Origin: Ureibacillus terrenus
GTDB taxonomy: Bacteria > Bacillota > Bacilli > Bacillales_A > Planococcaceae
Length of the DNA: 34,895 nt
Assembly (NCBI RefSeq): GCF_006569205.1
Contig: NZ_VIGD01000023.1
Span: 1 to 34,895, forward strand
Direction: 5' to 3'
A model generated the notes under the pieces. That model was not told the origin of the DNA, did no database searches, and saw only the letters and a program-made list of their open reading frames with translations. Position numbers and translations under genes: made by a program. Below, piece by piece: positions 8,004-17,592 of the stretch (the stretch's first letter is position 1; the number at the start of each line of letters is the position of its first letter).

Positions 8004-8273
8004 ATGTGTCTTGCAATACCAGGGAAAATCGTTGAGCTGCTTGATGATCGAAATCAATATGCGATGATTGATGTTTCAGGCGTAAGAAGAAAAGTAAACA
8101 TAAGCCTGATTCAGCATGAAGGGGTCAAGGTAAACGATTGGGTTTTGATACATGTCGGTTTTGCCATGAATAAAATCAGCGAGAAGCAGGCTTTAGAGCA
8201 ATTACAGCTATTGCAGGAAATCGGAGAAGATAAGGAAGCGATGACAGAAATAAAAGGATATCAATTTGATTAG
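8004..8273 (+). CDS. hypC: Hydrogenase assembly chaperone HypC
   Basis: HypC binds HypD to build the Fe(CN)2CO unit and then carries it to the large subunit precursor. The 89-residue protein begins MCLAIPGKIVEL; the Cys2 left exposed after Met removal is the essential ligand. The downstream DWVLIHVGFAMNKI segment is also typical. Length is usual. The ATG at 8004 has GGAGGGAT just upstream. It lies between the NifU-Rieske fusion and hypD in a tight same-strand run. Confidence 0.96.
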   Translation: MCLAIPGKIVELLDDRNQYAMIDVSGVRRKVNISLIQHEGVKVNDWVLIHVGFAMNKISEKQALEQLQLLQEIGEDKEAMTEIKGYQFD

Positions 8274-8301
8274 CTAATGTATATTTTTGGGGGGATCCAA
8301 A

Positions 8302-9411
8302 ATGCGCTTTATCGATGAATTTCGCAATCCTGAACTGATCAAAAAAACCCTAGAAGAAATCGAACGGATCATTGAGCCGGATGACCACTTCCGGATAATG
8401 GAAGCATGCGGTGGACATACTTACTCCATTTTTCATTTCGGGCTTCAAGAACTGTTGCCAAAAAATATTGAATTTATTCATGGTCCGGGCTGCCCGGTCT
8501 GTGTACTTCCACCGGGGCGGGTAGATGAAGGTCTGGAAATCGCGTCCAAAAATTCGGATGTCATCTTTACCGCGTTTGGCGATGTCATGCGGGTTCCGGG
8601 GAAAAAAGGCTCGCCATTAAACCATAAAGCAATGGGAACGGATGTCAGAATGATTTATTCGCCCCTTGATGCGTTGGATATCGCAATCAAAAACCCGGAT
8701 AAAAAGGTGATCCTGTTTGCCATCGGATTTGAAACGACCGCCCCTTCCACCGCCATCACAGTACTAAGGGCCAAAGAATTGAATGTGGACAACTTTTTCG
8801 TGTACTCCAATCATGTAAAAATCGTGCCGGTTTTAAAATCCATTTTGGACCAGCCAAATATGAGAATTGACGGGTTTATCGGACCGGGCCATGCATCGGT
8901 GATCATAGGGGCGCATCCTTATGAAATCATCGCCAAGGATTACAACAAGCCGGTTGTCATATCAGGTTTTGAACCATTGGACATCCTTCAGTCCATTTTA
9001 ATGTTAATTAAACAGCTGAAAAATGGGGAAGCCAAAGTGGAAATCCAATATAAGCGTGTTGTCATGGAAGAAGGCAATGTTTCTGCACTGGAAATCATCG
9101 ATCAAGTTTTTGAAGACCGCCCTGCTTTTGAATGGCGGGGGCTGGGAGCCATTCAGAATTCCGCATTAAAGCTGCGGCCGGAATTTGCCAAATGGGATGC
9201 CGAAGTGCAGTTTAACGTTCAAAAAATTACCATCGAAGAAAACAAGGATGCACAATGCGGGGATGTACTGAAGGGGATGCTGAAACCGAACCAATGCAAA
9301 TTGTTCGGGAAAGTATGCACGCCTGACAATCCTGTAGGAGCATTAATGGTTTCTTCGGAAGGAGCCTGTGCAACTTATTATAACCATCTATATTCAACAA
9401 TGAACTATTAA
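8302..9411 (+). CDS. hypD: Hydrogenase formation protein HypD
   Basis: HypD is a [4Fe-4S] scaffold on which the Fe(CN)2CO moiety is assembled with HypC and HypE. The 369-residue protein has the conserved EACGGHTYSIF and GPGCPVCVLP motifs, GFETTAPSTA, and the C-terminal cysteine set (AQCGDVLKG, NQCKLFGKVC, EGACATYY) that ligates the cluster. The start is ATG at 8302 with GGGGGGA at 8289-8295; an in-frame upstream start at 8287 would overlap that ribosome binding site and is unlikely. Full length, no anomalies. Confidence 0.96.
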   Translation: MRFIDEFRNPELIKKTLEEIERIIEPDDHFRIMEACGGHTYSIFHFGLQELLPKNIEFIHGPGCPVCVLPPGRVDEGLEIASKNSDVIFTAFGDVMRVPGKKGSPLNHKAMGTDVRMIYSPLDALDIAIKNPDKKVILFAIGFETTAPSTAITVLRAKELNVDNFFVYSNHVKIVPVLKSILDQPNMRIDGFIGPGHASVIIGAHPYEIIAKDYNKPVVISGFEPLDILQSILMLIKQLKNGEAKVEIQYKRVVMEEGNVSALEIIDQVFEDRPAFEWRGLGAIQNSALKLRPEFAKWDAEVQFNVQKITIEENKDAQCGDVLKGMLKPNQCKLFGKVCTPDNPVGALMVSSEGACATYYNHLYSTMNY

Positions 9412-9445
9412 TCAATTAAAAAGATAGAGAGAAGGAGTAGTCGCC

Positions 9446-10471
9446 ATGCTGACAGACAAAATTGCATTTAGAGAGCCGACGATTCAGTTGTCCCATGGAG
9501 CCGGCGGAAAAGCAAGCCGGAGATTGATCGAGGGTCTTTTGGCGCCATATTTCAATATGAAAGATTTAAATGATGCGGCATATGTGCAGGCGGATCAGGC
9601 GAAAATTGCTTTTACCGCGGACAGTTTTGTCGTGAATCCCTTAAGATTCCCGGGAGGATCCATCGGAGAGTTGGCCATCAACGGGACGGTAAATGACATT
9701 GCCATGAGTGGAGCCAAACCTTTGGCCATCGTTTCCACATTGATTATCGAAGCCGGTACAGAGACGGAAATATTGGAAGCGGAAATAAAAGCCATGCAAG
9801 AGGCGGCAGAAAAAGCGAATGTCGCCATCGTCGGCGGGGACACAAAAGTGGTCGAGCACCAAAAAGCTGACAAGCTGTTTATTACAACGGCAGGTATCGG
9901 TCTTGTTGATCCAAGAGTAAATTTATCGGCAGGCCGTGTCCAAAAAGGAGATAAAATCATCCTCTCCGGACCGATCGGGGATCATGGCATCACCATTCTC
10001 TTTGCCCGTGGCGAGCTCGATTTGGAAGCGGATATCAAATCTGATACACGTGCGGTATGGCCGTTTGTTGCCAAACTGATTGATGCGGCGGCGCCGGGAT
10101 TAAAATGGATGCGCGATCCGACGCGCGGAGGTATGGCGACGGCACTGAACGAATTGGCGAGGGACGCAAAAGTGGCGATTGTGCTGGAAGAAGAAGCAAT
10201 CCAGGTCCGTCCGGAAGTACGGGGAGCCTGCGAAATTTTAGGTCTTGATCCGATGCATATCGCAAATGAAGGCCAATTCATTGCGGTCGTTTCCAAGGAA
10301 TACGCAGATGATGCTTTAAAAGCAATCCGGCAAGTTCCAGGGGGAGAGCAAGCGGCCATCATAGGTGAAGTGCATGAAAGCGATCGGCATATCGTCCTTT
10401 CCCGTTCTTCCTATGGAGGAACAAGAGCGATTGATATGTTAGTGGGCGATCCGTTGCCGCGGATTTGTTAA
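9446..10471 (+). CDS. hypE: Carbamoyl dehydratase HypE
   Basis: HypE dehydrates the carbamoyl group on its C-terminal cysteine to a thiocyanate, the source of the CN ligands. The 341-residue protein is a PurM/AIR-synthase-type ATPase: LSHGAGGKASRRLI near the start, FTADSFVVNPL, VGGDTKVV and MRDPTRGGMATALNE. The chain ends PLPRIC, with the required terminal Cys341. The ATG at 9446 follows GAGAAGGAG. hypF follows after about 50 bp. Confidence 0.96.
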   Translation: MLTDKIAFREPTIQLSHGAGGKASRRLIEGLLAPYFNMKDLNDAAYVQADQAKIAFTADSFVVNPLRFPGGSIGELAINGTVNDIAMSGAKPLAIVSTLIIEAGTETEILEAEIKAMQEAAEKANVAIVGGDTKVVEHQKADKLFITTAGIGLVDPRVNLSAGRVQKGDKIILSGPIGDHGITILFARGELDLEADIKSDTRAVWPFVAKLIDAAAPGLKWMRDPTRGGMATALNELARDAKVAIVLEEEAIQVRPEVRGACEILGLDPMHIANEGQFIAVVSKEYADDALKAIRQVPGGEQAAIIGEVHESDRHIVLSRSSYGGTRAIDMLVGDPLPRIC

Positions 10472-10477
10472 AAATCT

Positions 10478-10526
10478 ATCATCCTCTCTATTTAATCCTA
10501 ATTTAACCCTATAGAAAGAGAGTGAT
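10478..10526 (+). promoter_or_regulatory. Possible hairpin masking the hypF ribosome binding site
   Basis: ATCA-TC-CTCTCT at 10478-10489 can pair with AGAGAGTGAT at 10517-10526 (ten pairs with a two-base bulge, loop of 27). The right arm is the ribosome binding site of hypF, so the structure could hold down its translation. It is predicted by eye only. Confidence 0.35.
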
Positions 10527-10530
10527 CCGA

Positions 10531-12519
10531 TTGACATTATCATCCCGTACACTTTCCCATACTTTTTTGCCTGATACAGCCATTTGCGATGATTGCTTAA
10601 GAGAATTGTTTGACCCGACGAGCAAACGCTATTTGTACCCTTATATCGGCTGCCCTAACTGTGGACCAAGATATGTATTAATGACAAATCTTCCTTTCGA
10701 ACGAAAAAATACAACAATGGCGGAGTGGGAGATATGCCCATCCTGCAAAGAAGAATATGAAGATCCACAAAATCGAAGATATCATGCGGAATTGAACTGC
10801 TGCCCTGACTGCGGTCCAAACTATTATCTAACAGTCAATGGCGAACGCTATGAAGGGGAAAAAATGTTCCGGCGAGTGGCAGAACTGTTAAAGAACGGCG
10901 AAATCCTTCTGATGAAAAACAATGGTGGTTATCATTTAGTTTGTGACGCATTTAATAAAGAAGCGGTTCAAGTAATGAGGGACAAGTTGGGCCGTCCAAG
11001 AAAATCCTTCGCCATTATGGTAAAAGATGTGGAAGCGGCCAAAGAAATTGTCCATTTGTCCGAAAAAGAAGAAGAAATATTATTGTCGAAAAAACGTCCA
11101 ATACTCATCGCCAAATCAAAGAGTGAAGAATTAAGCTCCATTATTGCACCGAACAATCCGGATATCGGTCTTATGGTGCCTTATACAGGATTGCAGCATT
11201 TGCTGTTCCACTTTGGATCACCTCGATTTATTGTCATGACAAGCGCCAACTATCCTGGGGAACCTACGATTCATAAAGATGATCAATTAACAAGATTGCT
11301 GGAAGATTTCCAATGTGCAGTTTTAATTGGCGAACGGGAGATTGAACGGAGCGTGGATGACACGGTATTAAAAGTGACAAAACTTGGAGCCGTGCCTTTC
11401 AGAAGATCCCGCGGATACAATAATTTATTGAATATTACATTGCCTTCTTCCCGACCGATTTTAACCCTTGGCGCAGATTTAAAAAGCACCATTACATTGG
11501 TAAAAGATGGGCATGTCATAATGAGCCACCACTTGGGCGACACGTCCAAATATGGCACACAGCTAAAGTTTGAACGGGCAGTAAAAGATTATTTAAATTA
11601 TCATGGCGTAGCTTTAAGTGACACCATCATTGGACATGATTTGCATCCGGAATATTTCACAACAAAATTCGCCCAAACGCTTGAAGGCTATCGACATGTT
11701 GCTGTTCAGCACCACAAAGCCCACTTGGCCTCCATTTTGGCTTTGAAAAATAAATTGTCCGAACCGGTTGTCGGAGTAATTTTCGATGGCGCGGGATACG
11801 GTGAAGACGGTGAAATTTGGGGTGGAGAAATCTTTGTAGGAAGTGTGCAGGAAGGATTTGCGAGAAGGGGCCATTTAAGAAAAGCTTCCCTGATTGGCGG
11901 AGATGCCGCGGCGACATTTCCGCTTCAAGCATTGGCAGGCTTTATCGGCGATTTCGACAAAGAGCTTCTCGATCGATTGCAGCTTCCTGAACCATTCCCT
12001 AAAGCGTTGAAAATTAAGGAGAAAAACATCCGGACATTCCCGACCACATCCGTGGGAAGATTGTTTGATGCGGTGGCCGCTTTAACAGGCTTCCATTTGG
12101 ACAACTCCTTTGAGGGGGAAGCGGCGATCGGCTTGGAATACTTGGCCGGCCAATCTCCGATAGTGGAAGAAGTCTACCCATTCCCATGGACTGGGGAAGA
12201 ATTGGACTATCGCCCTTTATTTGAGGAAATGATTCAATCCAGACTCAAAGGAACATCTCCATCTGTCATTGCAAGGGGATTTCATCGCAGTTTGGCGCAG
12301 GCGGTAGTGGATGTGATTACTGCCCTTTGCAAAGAATATGACACCAATTATGCTGTTCTTTCCGGCGGCGTATTTCATAATAGTCTGCTTGTTTCCGACA
12401 TCTTTGACTTATTGAAAGGCACAAATATTGAAATTTTTTATGATGATGAAGCGCCATTGGGCGATAACTGCATCAGCTTGGGACAAGCAGCCATCTTGTC
12501 GGCTATGAACAACGATTAG
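10531..12519 (+). CDS. hypF: HypF carbamoyltransferase lacking the acylphosphatase domain
   Basis: HypF makes the carbamoyl group for HypE from carbamoyl phosphate and ATP. About 662 residues are seen. Present in order: the paired zinc-finger region (residues 19-106: ICDDCLRELFDP, IGCPNCGPR, EICPSCKEEY, CCPDCGP), a YrdC-like domain (about 115-310), and a Kae1-like domain with HHKAHLASIL and IFDGAGYGEDGEIWGGE. The N-terminal acylphosphatase domain of about 90 residues, which precedes the zinc fingers in typical 750-residue HypF, is missing. Only 50 bp separate this gene from hypE, so it is not encoded just upstream. The chosen start is TTG 10531 behind AGAGTGAT; GTG 10522 is an alternative. 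Confidence 0.93.
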   Translation: MTLSSRTLSHTFLPDTAICDDCLRELFDPTSKRYLYPYIGCPNCGPRYVLMTNLPFERKNTTMAEWEICPSCKEEYEDPQNRRYHAELNCCPDCGPNYYLTVNGERYEGEKMFRRVAELLKNGEILLMKNNGGYHLVCDAFNKEAVQVMRDKLGRPRKSFAIMVKDVEAAKEIVHLSEKEEEILLSKKRPILIAKSKSEELSSIIAPNNPDIGLMVPYTGLQHLLFHFGSPRFIVMTSANYPGEPTIHKDDQLTRLLEDFQCAVLIGEREIERSVDDTVLKVTKLGAVPFRRSRGYNNLLNITLPSSRPILTLGADLKSTITLVKDGHVIMSHHLGDTSKYGTQLKFERAVKDYLNYHGVALSDTIIGHDLHPEYFTTKFAQTLEGYRHVAVQHHKAHLASILALKNKLSEPVVGVIFDGAGYGEDGEIWGGEIFVGSVQEGFARRGHLRKASLIGGDAAATFPLQALAGFIGDFDKELLDRLQLPEPFPKALKIKEKNIRTFPTTSVGRLFDAVAALTGFHLDNSFEGEAAIGLEYLAGQSPIVEEVYPFPWTGEELDYRPLFEEMIQSRLKGTSPSVIARGFHRSLAQAVVDVITALCKEYDTNYAVLSGGVFHNSLLVSDIFDLLKGTNIEIFYDDEAPLGDNCISLGQAAILSAMNND

Positions 12520-12531
12520 AAGGTGATTACG

Positions 12532-14130
12532 GTGAGAGCTTATCATCAAAGTCTGCTAATGTCAATGCTGATTGCGGCATGCTTCTTTCTTGCCGCATGC
12601 ACATCCCAATCATCTGATTTAGAAACAGGAACGAAAAAAGACAGTTTAGTATTGGCAATCGGCTCGGAACCTGAAGATGGGTTTGACCCGACAACCGGTT
12701 GGGGCCGATACGGTTCTCCATTGTTTCAAAGCACGCTGCTTACACTGGACCGGAATTTCAATGTGCAGCATGATTTGGCTGTTGACTACAACGTCAGCGA
12801 TGACGGGCTGGAGTGGACCGTCAAAATCCGCGATGATGTGAAATTTTCAGATGGAGAGCCTCTGACAATCGATGATGTGATTTTTACCTTTGAAACAGCC
12901 AAAAACAGCCAATCCGTTGTCGACCTGCAAAACTTAAAAAAAATGGAAAAGCTCGATTCCCATACAGTGAAATTTATTTTGGAGAAGCCCCAATCCACAT
13001 TTTTATACACATTGACAATGCTGGGAATTGTTCCGAAACACGCATATTCCGAAAACTATCGGGAAAATCCGGTAGGTTCCGGACCGTACAAGCTGGTGCA
13101 ATGGGATAAAGGACAGCAGCTGATCGTTGAAGAAAATCCTTATTATTATGGAAAAAAATCCTATTTTAAGAAACTGACTTTCCTATTTTTATCAGAGGAT
13201 GCGGCATTTTTAGCAGCTAAAGCGGGACAGGTGGATATGGCGGCAGTTCCCGTTAATTTGGCGAAAGAAAAAATCCCGGGGATGAAGTTGATTGCATTGG
13301 ATAGTGTGGATAATCGCGGAATTATGATGCCATTTGTAAAACCTAGATATGATTCCGAAAAAGGGGTTGCCATCGGACATGAAGTGACATCCGATCCGGC
13401 CATCCGAAAAGCGCTCAACATTGCCATCGACAGGGAAAAGCTCGTTGAAGATGTCCTTGAAGGTTTTGGAACACCCGCTTATTCTGTGGCGGACAATCTG
13501 CCTTGGTGGAATGAGGATACCATTATTGAAGACGGCGATGCGGAAGCGGCGGAAAAAATATTAATGGATGCCGGATGGACAAAAAATGCGGAAGGAATTT
13601 TTGAAAAAAAAGGGATAAAAGCAAGTTTTGCGCTGGTTTATCCTGCCAGTGACCAGACGCGCCAATCTCTTGCCATAGCCTTTAAACAAATGGCAAAAAA
13701 AATTGGAATTGAGGTAAAGACGGAAGGGAAAAGCTGGAATGAAATCGAAAAGGTCATGCATACCACTCCGGTGGTGATGGGCTGGGGAAGCCATGACCCG
13801 ATTGAAATGTATCACCTTTACCATAGCAAGTATCGTGGACAGGGCTATTCAAATGCAAACTATTACTCCAACAAAAAAGTTGATCAATATATGGATCAGG
13901 CGATTCACGCGGCAACCCAGGAAGAAGCGAATGAATATTGGAAGAAAGCCCAATGGGACGGAGAAACCGGGTTCTCGGCGTTGGGGGATGCTCCATGGAT
14001 TTGGCTGGTCAACCTGCAACATCTATATTTTGTGAATGAACATTTGAATATTGGCGGGCAAAAAATACAACCCCATGGTCACGGATGGCCGGTAACGGAA
14101 TTTATTGCAGATTGGACGTGGGATGAATGA
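12532..14130 (+). CDS. nikA: Nickel/peptide-type ABC transporter substrate-binding lipoprotein
   Basis: A 532-residue family 5 (DppA/NikA-type) solute-binding protein. It has a lipoprotein signal: hydrophobic stretch at 8-22 and lipobox LAAC with Cys23. The mature part shows the family pattern, e.g. VLAIGSEPEDGFDP, LEWTVKIRDDVKFSDGEPL, GSGPYKLVQWDKGQ. Nickel as substrate is inferred from its position directly behind hypF and from the NikABCDE order; peptide or nickel-chelator complexes remain possible. The start is GTG 12532, set by AAGGTGAT at 12520-12527. It follows hypF by 12 bp and overlaps the permease gene by 4 bp. Confidence 0.82.
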   Translation: MRAYHQSLLMSMLIAACFFLAACTSQSSDLETGTKKDSLVLAIGSEPEDGFDPTTGWGRYGSPLFQSTLLTLDRNFNVQHDLAVDYNVSDDGLEWTVKIRDDVKFSDGEPLTIDDVIFTFETAKNSQSVVDLQNLKKMEKLDSHTVKFILEKPQSTFLYTLTMLGIVPKHAYSENYRENPVGSGPYKLVQWDKGQQLIVEENPYYYGKKSYFKKLTFLFLSEDAAFLAAKAGQVDMAAVPVNLAKEKIPGMKLIALDSVDNRGIMMPFVKPRYDSEKGVAIGHEVTSDPAIRKALNIAIDREKLVEDVLEGFGTPAYSVADNLPWWNEDTIIEDGDAEAAEKILMDAGWTKNAEGIFEKKGIKASFALVYPASDQTRQSLAIAFKQMAKKIGIEVKTEGKSWNEIEKVMHTTPVVMGWGSHDPIEMYHLYHSKYRGQGYSNANYYSNKKVDQYMDQAIHAATQEEANEYWKKAQWDGETGFSALGDAPWIWLVNLQHLYFVNEHLNIGGQKIQPHGHGWPVTEFIADWTWDE

Positions 14131-15146
14131 CGGGCATGAAAAGAAGGCATAGAGTGTTGGCATTCCATATAGGCAAGTTTATTCTTAAACGTACGTTGAA
14201 ATTTGTAACGCTGCTATTTGCCGTTGTCGTTCTGACTTTCATGCTCGTCAGCCTGTCCCCGGTGGACCCTATCCAGTCATATCTTGGCGCTGAAATGATG
14301 GTTGTCAGTGAAGAACAAAAAGAAGAAATTGCTGAATATTACGGGGTCAATCAACCGAAACTTCAGCAATTTTTCAAATGGTTGAAAATGTTTCTGCAAG
14401 GCGATTTAGGAACTTCCCTGGTGTACCGGCAGGATGTACTGTCCATTATTCAAGAAAAATTTGTGGCATCTTTTGCGTTAATGGCCCTCTCTTGGAGCAT
14501 GGCCGGAATCTTAGGCTACGCATTGGGGGTTATTGCGGGGATGAACAAAGGAACATTTGCCGATCGGGCAATCAAACTTTATTGTTTTGTACTCGCTTCG
14601 ACCCCTACATTCTGGATTGCGATATTGTTATTAATTGTATTTTCCCTGTGGCTTGGTTTATTTCCAATTGGTTTAGGGACGCCAATCGGGGTGGTATCGG
14701 AACAAGTGACATGGCTGGATCGGCTGAAACATATACTGCTTCCCGCGGCGACTTTGAGCGTGATCGGCGTTTCCAACATCACGCTGCATACGCGGCAAAA
14801 AGTGATCGACGTTTTAGATAGCGAATTTATCCGGTTTGCCAGGGCAAAAGGGGAAGAAGGATTCACGCTTTTTAAACGGCACGTTTTCCGAAACACGTTA
14901 TTTCCGGCCATCTCCGTGCACTTTGCGTCCTTTGGTGAATTGTTTGGCGGGGCGATTTTGGCTGAGCAAGTGTTTTCTTATCCAGGGTTAGGACTCGCAA
15001 TTGTCCAGGCGGGACTGAACAGCGATGTGCCACTTATGATGGGAATCGTTGTGTTCAGCACGTTTTTTGTATTTATAGGAAATCTTTTGGCAGATGTATT
15101 ATATACCATGATCGACTTAAGAATGAAAAACGGTGAAGCAATATGA
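14127..15146 (+). CDS. nikB: ABC importer permease NikB-like
   Basis: A 339-residue DppB/NikB-type inner membrane permease with about six membrane segments, the first at about residues 22-43 (FVTLLFAVVVLTFMLVSLSP). The EAA-type loop that contacts the ATPases is at FIRFARAKGEEGFTLFKRHV. The typical family region GDLGTSLVYRQDVLSII follows the first segment. The ATGA overlap with the binding protein gene and another with the next permease gene indicate coupled translation. Substrate is inferred as nickel from context. Confidence 0.85.
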   Translation: MTGMKRRHRVLAFHIGKFILKRTLKFVTLLFAVVVLTFMLVSLSPVDPIQSYLGAEMMVVSEEQKEEIAEYYGVNQPKLQQFFKWLKMFLQGDLGTSLVYRQDVLSIIQEKFVASFALMALSWSMAGILGYALGVIAGMNKGTFADRAIKLYCFVLASTPTFWIAILLLIVFSLWLGLFPIGLGTPIGVVSEQVTWLDRLKHILLPAATLSVIGVSNITLHTRQKVIDVLDSEFIRFARAKGEEGFTLFKRHVFRNTLFPAISVHFASFGELFGGAILAEQVFSYPGLGLAIVQAGLNSDVPLMMGIVVFSTFFVFIGNLLADVLYTMIDLRMKNGEAI

Positions 15147-15979
15147 AATATCATTCCATTTCTTTCGGAACCCGAATGGCGATTTCCCGGAAAGGTCTTT
15201 TGTTGAAGCTTCTGGGACTGCTCTCGCTATTTCTGATTTTTGTTATCGGTGGATCTTTCATTGGTGAAGAACAGATTGAAGCGAATATGAGCCAAAAAAA
15301 TCTCGGCCCTTCCATCAGGCATCTTTTCGGAACGGATTGGCTCGGGCGTGACATGTTTTTCCGCACTTTGTCAGGACTTCATTTAAGTTTTCGGGTCGGT
15401 TTGTTTTCAGCTGCAATCAGTACTTTGATTGCGCTCATTTTAAGTTTGTTGTCATCCTACAATAAGTATTTCGATGCAATGGTAACCATTTTGATTGATT
15501 TGTTATTAAGCATTCCCCATCTCGTCACTTTAATTTTAATTGCTTTTGTATTAGGCGGCGGGGTAAAAGGCGTCGTCGTCGGAATCGCTTTAACCCATTG
15601 GCCTTCATTGACAAGGGTTTTGAGGGCTGAATTGATGCAAATGAAAACGGCGGAATACGTCCAAATTTCAAAAAAATTAGGGAAGTCCCGCATATGGATG
15701 GTCCGTAACCATTTTCTGCCGCAAATTCTGCCCCAATTATTGGTCGGTTTTATATTGCTGTTTCCCCATGCAATCTTGCATGAATCGGCCATTACCTTTT
15801 TGGGATTTGGATTGTCACCGGAGCAGCCGGCCATTGGCATTATATTGGCCGAATCGATGAAATATTTGACGGCCGGGATGTGGTGGCTGGTACTGTTTCC
15901 CGGTTTATCGCTGATTTTGATGGTTGCCATGTTCGAGGCAATGGGCAACAATTTTAGGAAAATGTTCAATCCTCAGTAA
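15143..15979 (+). CDS. nikC: ABC importer permease NikC-like
   Basis: A 278-residue DppC/NikC-type permease, partner of the preceding permease. It has about six membrane segments, beginning at residues 17-36. HLFGTDWLGRDMFFR is the usual family motif before the core. The EAA loop is EYVQISKKLGKSRIWMVRNH. The start ATG at 15143 overlaps the previous stop by 4 bp. The first ATPase gene follows after 16 bp with AAAGGAT as ribosome binding site. Confidence 0.87.
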   Translation: MKYHSISFGTRMAISRKGLLLKLLGLLSLFLIFVIGGSFIGEEQIEANMSQKNLGPSIRHLFGTDWLGRDMFFRTLSGLHLSFRVGLFSAAISTLIALILSLLSSYNKYFDAMVTILIDLLLSIPHLVTLILIAFVLGGGVKGVVVGIALTHWPSLTRVLRAELMQMKTAEYVQISKKLGKSRIWMVRNHFLPQILPQLLVGFILLFPHAILHESAITFLGFGLSPEQPAIGIILAESMKYLTAGMWWLVLFPGLSLILMVAMFEAMGNNFRKMFNPQ

Positions 15980-15995
15980 AGAAAGGATATAATCC

Positions 15996-16976
15996 ATGAA
16001 TATTGTGTATAAATTTAGAGATGAAACAAATGAAGAGATAGAAAAAATAAAGTCAAATTTTTTGCTGGAGGTAAACCATTTATCATTAACCATTGAACGG
16101 GTTGGAAAGGGATCGGACGTTGAACATTTGCATGTCATAAGGGATTTTCATTTAAACATTCATCAAGGAGAAGTGGTTGCGATCGTCGGCGCAAGCGGTT
16201 CCGGGAAAAGTTTGTTGGCGGACGCCATCTTGGGCATCCATCCGAAAAACTCGTTAATCGAAGGCAATATCAAGTATGAGAATCAACCATTGACGGAAAA
16301 AAGAAAAAAACGGCTTCGCGGCAACGACATCCTGCTCATCCCTCAAATGACAAACGCCTTGGACCCTTTGATGAAAGCGGGGAAACAGGTGGAATCTTTC
16401 ATTAAGCAGAAAAATAAACAAAAAATAGTCAAAGACATTTTTCAAAAGGTGGGGCTGGACCCGGCCGTCTATCATCAAATCCCGTCCACTTTATCAGGAG
16501 GGATGATCCGCAGAATTTTCATTGCCATGGCGTTGGCAAGTAAAGTAAAGTTGATTATTGCGGATGAACCGACCAATGGTTTGGATGCTGAAGCCCTTGA
16601 TGAATTGCTATTCCAGCTGAAAATGTTGGCAAATGACAACCGGGGTATCGTAATGATTACCCATGATTTGGAAGCGGCTATGAAAATCGCAGATAAAATA
16701 GCTGTATTTTATGCGGGAGAAACCGTTGAAATAGCAGACAGAAAAAATGTAAGGAAAGCCGGGAAATTTAGGCATCCATATTCGAGAGCGCTATGGAATG
16801 CATTGCCTCAAAATGGATTTGTTCCGATTGAGTGTTCCCAGCCTTCCCCTGCCGAGGAAATCATAGGCTGTTCATTTGCATCCTATTGTCCAGAAGCAAC
16901 GAAAAGATGCGGGACGGAAAAGCCGGAACTGCGGGAAGTAGAAAATGGAGAAATGGTTAGGTGCTTTTATGCTTGA
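15996..16976 (+). CDS. nikD: ABC importer ATPase NikD-like
   Basis: A 326-residue ATPase of the oligopeptide/nickel importer class. Walker A is GASGSGKSLL (about 67-76), the signature is LSGGMIRRI, Walker B is LIIADEPTNGLD, and the H-loop is MITHDLE. After the nucleotide-binding domain comes the C-terminal extension of the OppD family with three clustered cysteines (GCSFASYCPEATKRCG), as in members that bind an Fe-S cluster. Its end overlaps the second ATPase gene by 8 bp with the start chosen there. Confidence 0.87.
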   Translation: MNIVYKFRDETNEEIEKIKSNFLLEVNHLSLTIERVGKGSDVEHLHVIRDFHLNIHQGEVVAIVGASGSGKSLLADAILGIHPKNSLIEGNIKYENQPLTEKRKKRLRGNDILLIPQMTNALDPLMKAGKQVESFIKQKNKQKIVKDIFQKVGLDPAVYHQIPSTLSGGMIRRIFIAMALASKVKLIIADEPTNGLDAEALDELLFQLKMLANDNRGIVMITHDLEAAMKIADKIAVFYAGETVEIADRKNVRKAGKFRHPYSRALWNALPQNGFVPIECSQPSPAEEIIGCSFASYCPEATKRCGTEKPELREVENGEMVRCFYA

Positions 16977-17592
16977 GTTGAAAAATATAAGTTTTCGGTA
17001 TAATCGTTCAAAATGGCTGTTTAAACATGTCAACCTTGCCATTGGACAAGGTGAAATCGTCGGCATGTACGGGAAAAGCGGGTCAGGAAAAACGACGTTG
17101 GCAAAAATCATGGCAAATTATCTATCTCCAGCTGAAGGAGAAATCTTAATCGATGGAGAAAAAATGAACAATGAAAAATATTATCCGGTGCAATTAATTT
17201 GGCAGCATCCCGAAAAAGCCATCAATCCGAATTGGAAGCTTTCGACAATAATTGATGAAGCAGAAGGTTTGAATGAGGAAATCTTCAGTTTGCTCGGCAT
17301 TCAGAAGGAGTGGCTCAATCGGAGACCCCATGAGCTTTCGGGCGGTGAACTGCAAAGATTTTGTATTGCCCGTGCATTTGGACCAAACACCCGGTATATT
17401 GTGGCGGATGAAATCACCTCCATGTTTGATGCCCTCACACAGGCGCAAATTTGGCATGCCTTCATCAAACTTGTGAAAGAGCGGAATATCGGGGTGTTGG
17501 CCATCAGCCATCATATTCCGCTGCTTGAAAAAATCAGTGACCGTTTAATTGATTTTAATAAATTGAAAAGCTGTCCGAATATCACAAATTAA
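16969..17592 (+). CDS. nikE: ABC importer ATPase NikE-like
   Basis: A short second ATPase, about 207 residues, consisting of the nucleotide-binding domain alone. Walker A is GKSGSGKTTL, the signature LSGGELQRFCIARA, and Walker B IVADEITSMFD. It lacks the OppF/NikE C-terminal extension that the partner has. The start at 16969 leaves an 8-bp overlap; an ATG at 16945 would give a 32-bp overlap with no better ribosome binding site. The stop codon lies inside the operon terminator hairpin. Confidence 0.85.
   Translation: MLELKNISFRYNRSKWLFKHVNLAIGQGEIVGMYGKSGSGKTTLAKIMANYLSPAEGEILIDGEKMNNEKYYPVQLIWQHPEKAINPNWKLSTIIDEAEGLNEEIFSLLGIQKEWLNRRPHELSGGELQRFCIARAFGPNTRYIVADEITSMFDALTQAQIWHAFIKLVKERNIGVLAISHHIPLLEKISDRLIDFNKLKSCPNITN

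Noticed and set aside
12532..17592. Calling the importer a peptide transporter (dpp/opp)
   Set aside because: Sequence alone fits both, but position behind hypF and the terminator at the end of the whole run favour nickel. Kept as nik-like with stated doubt.
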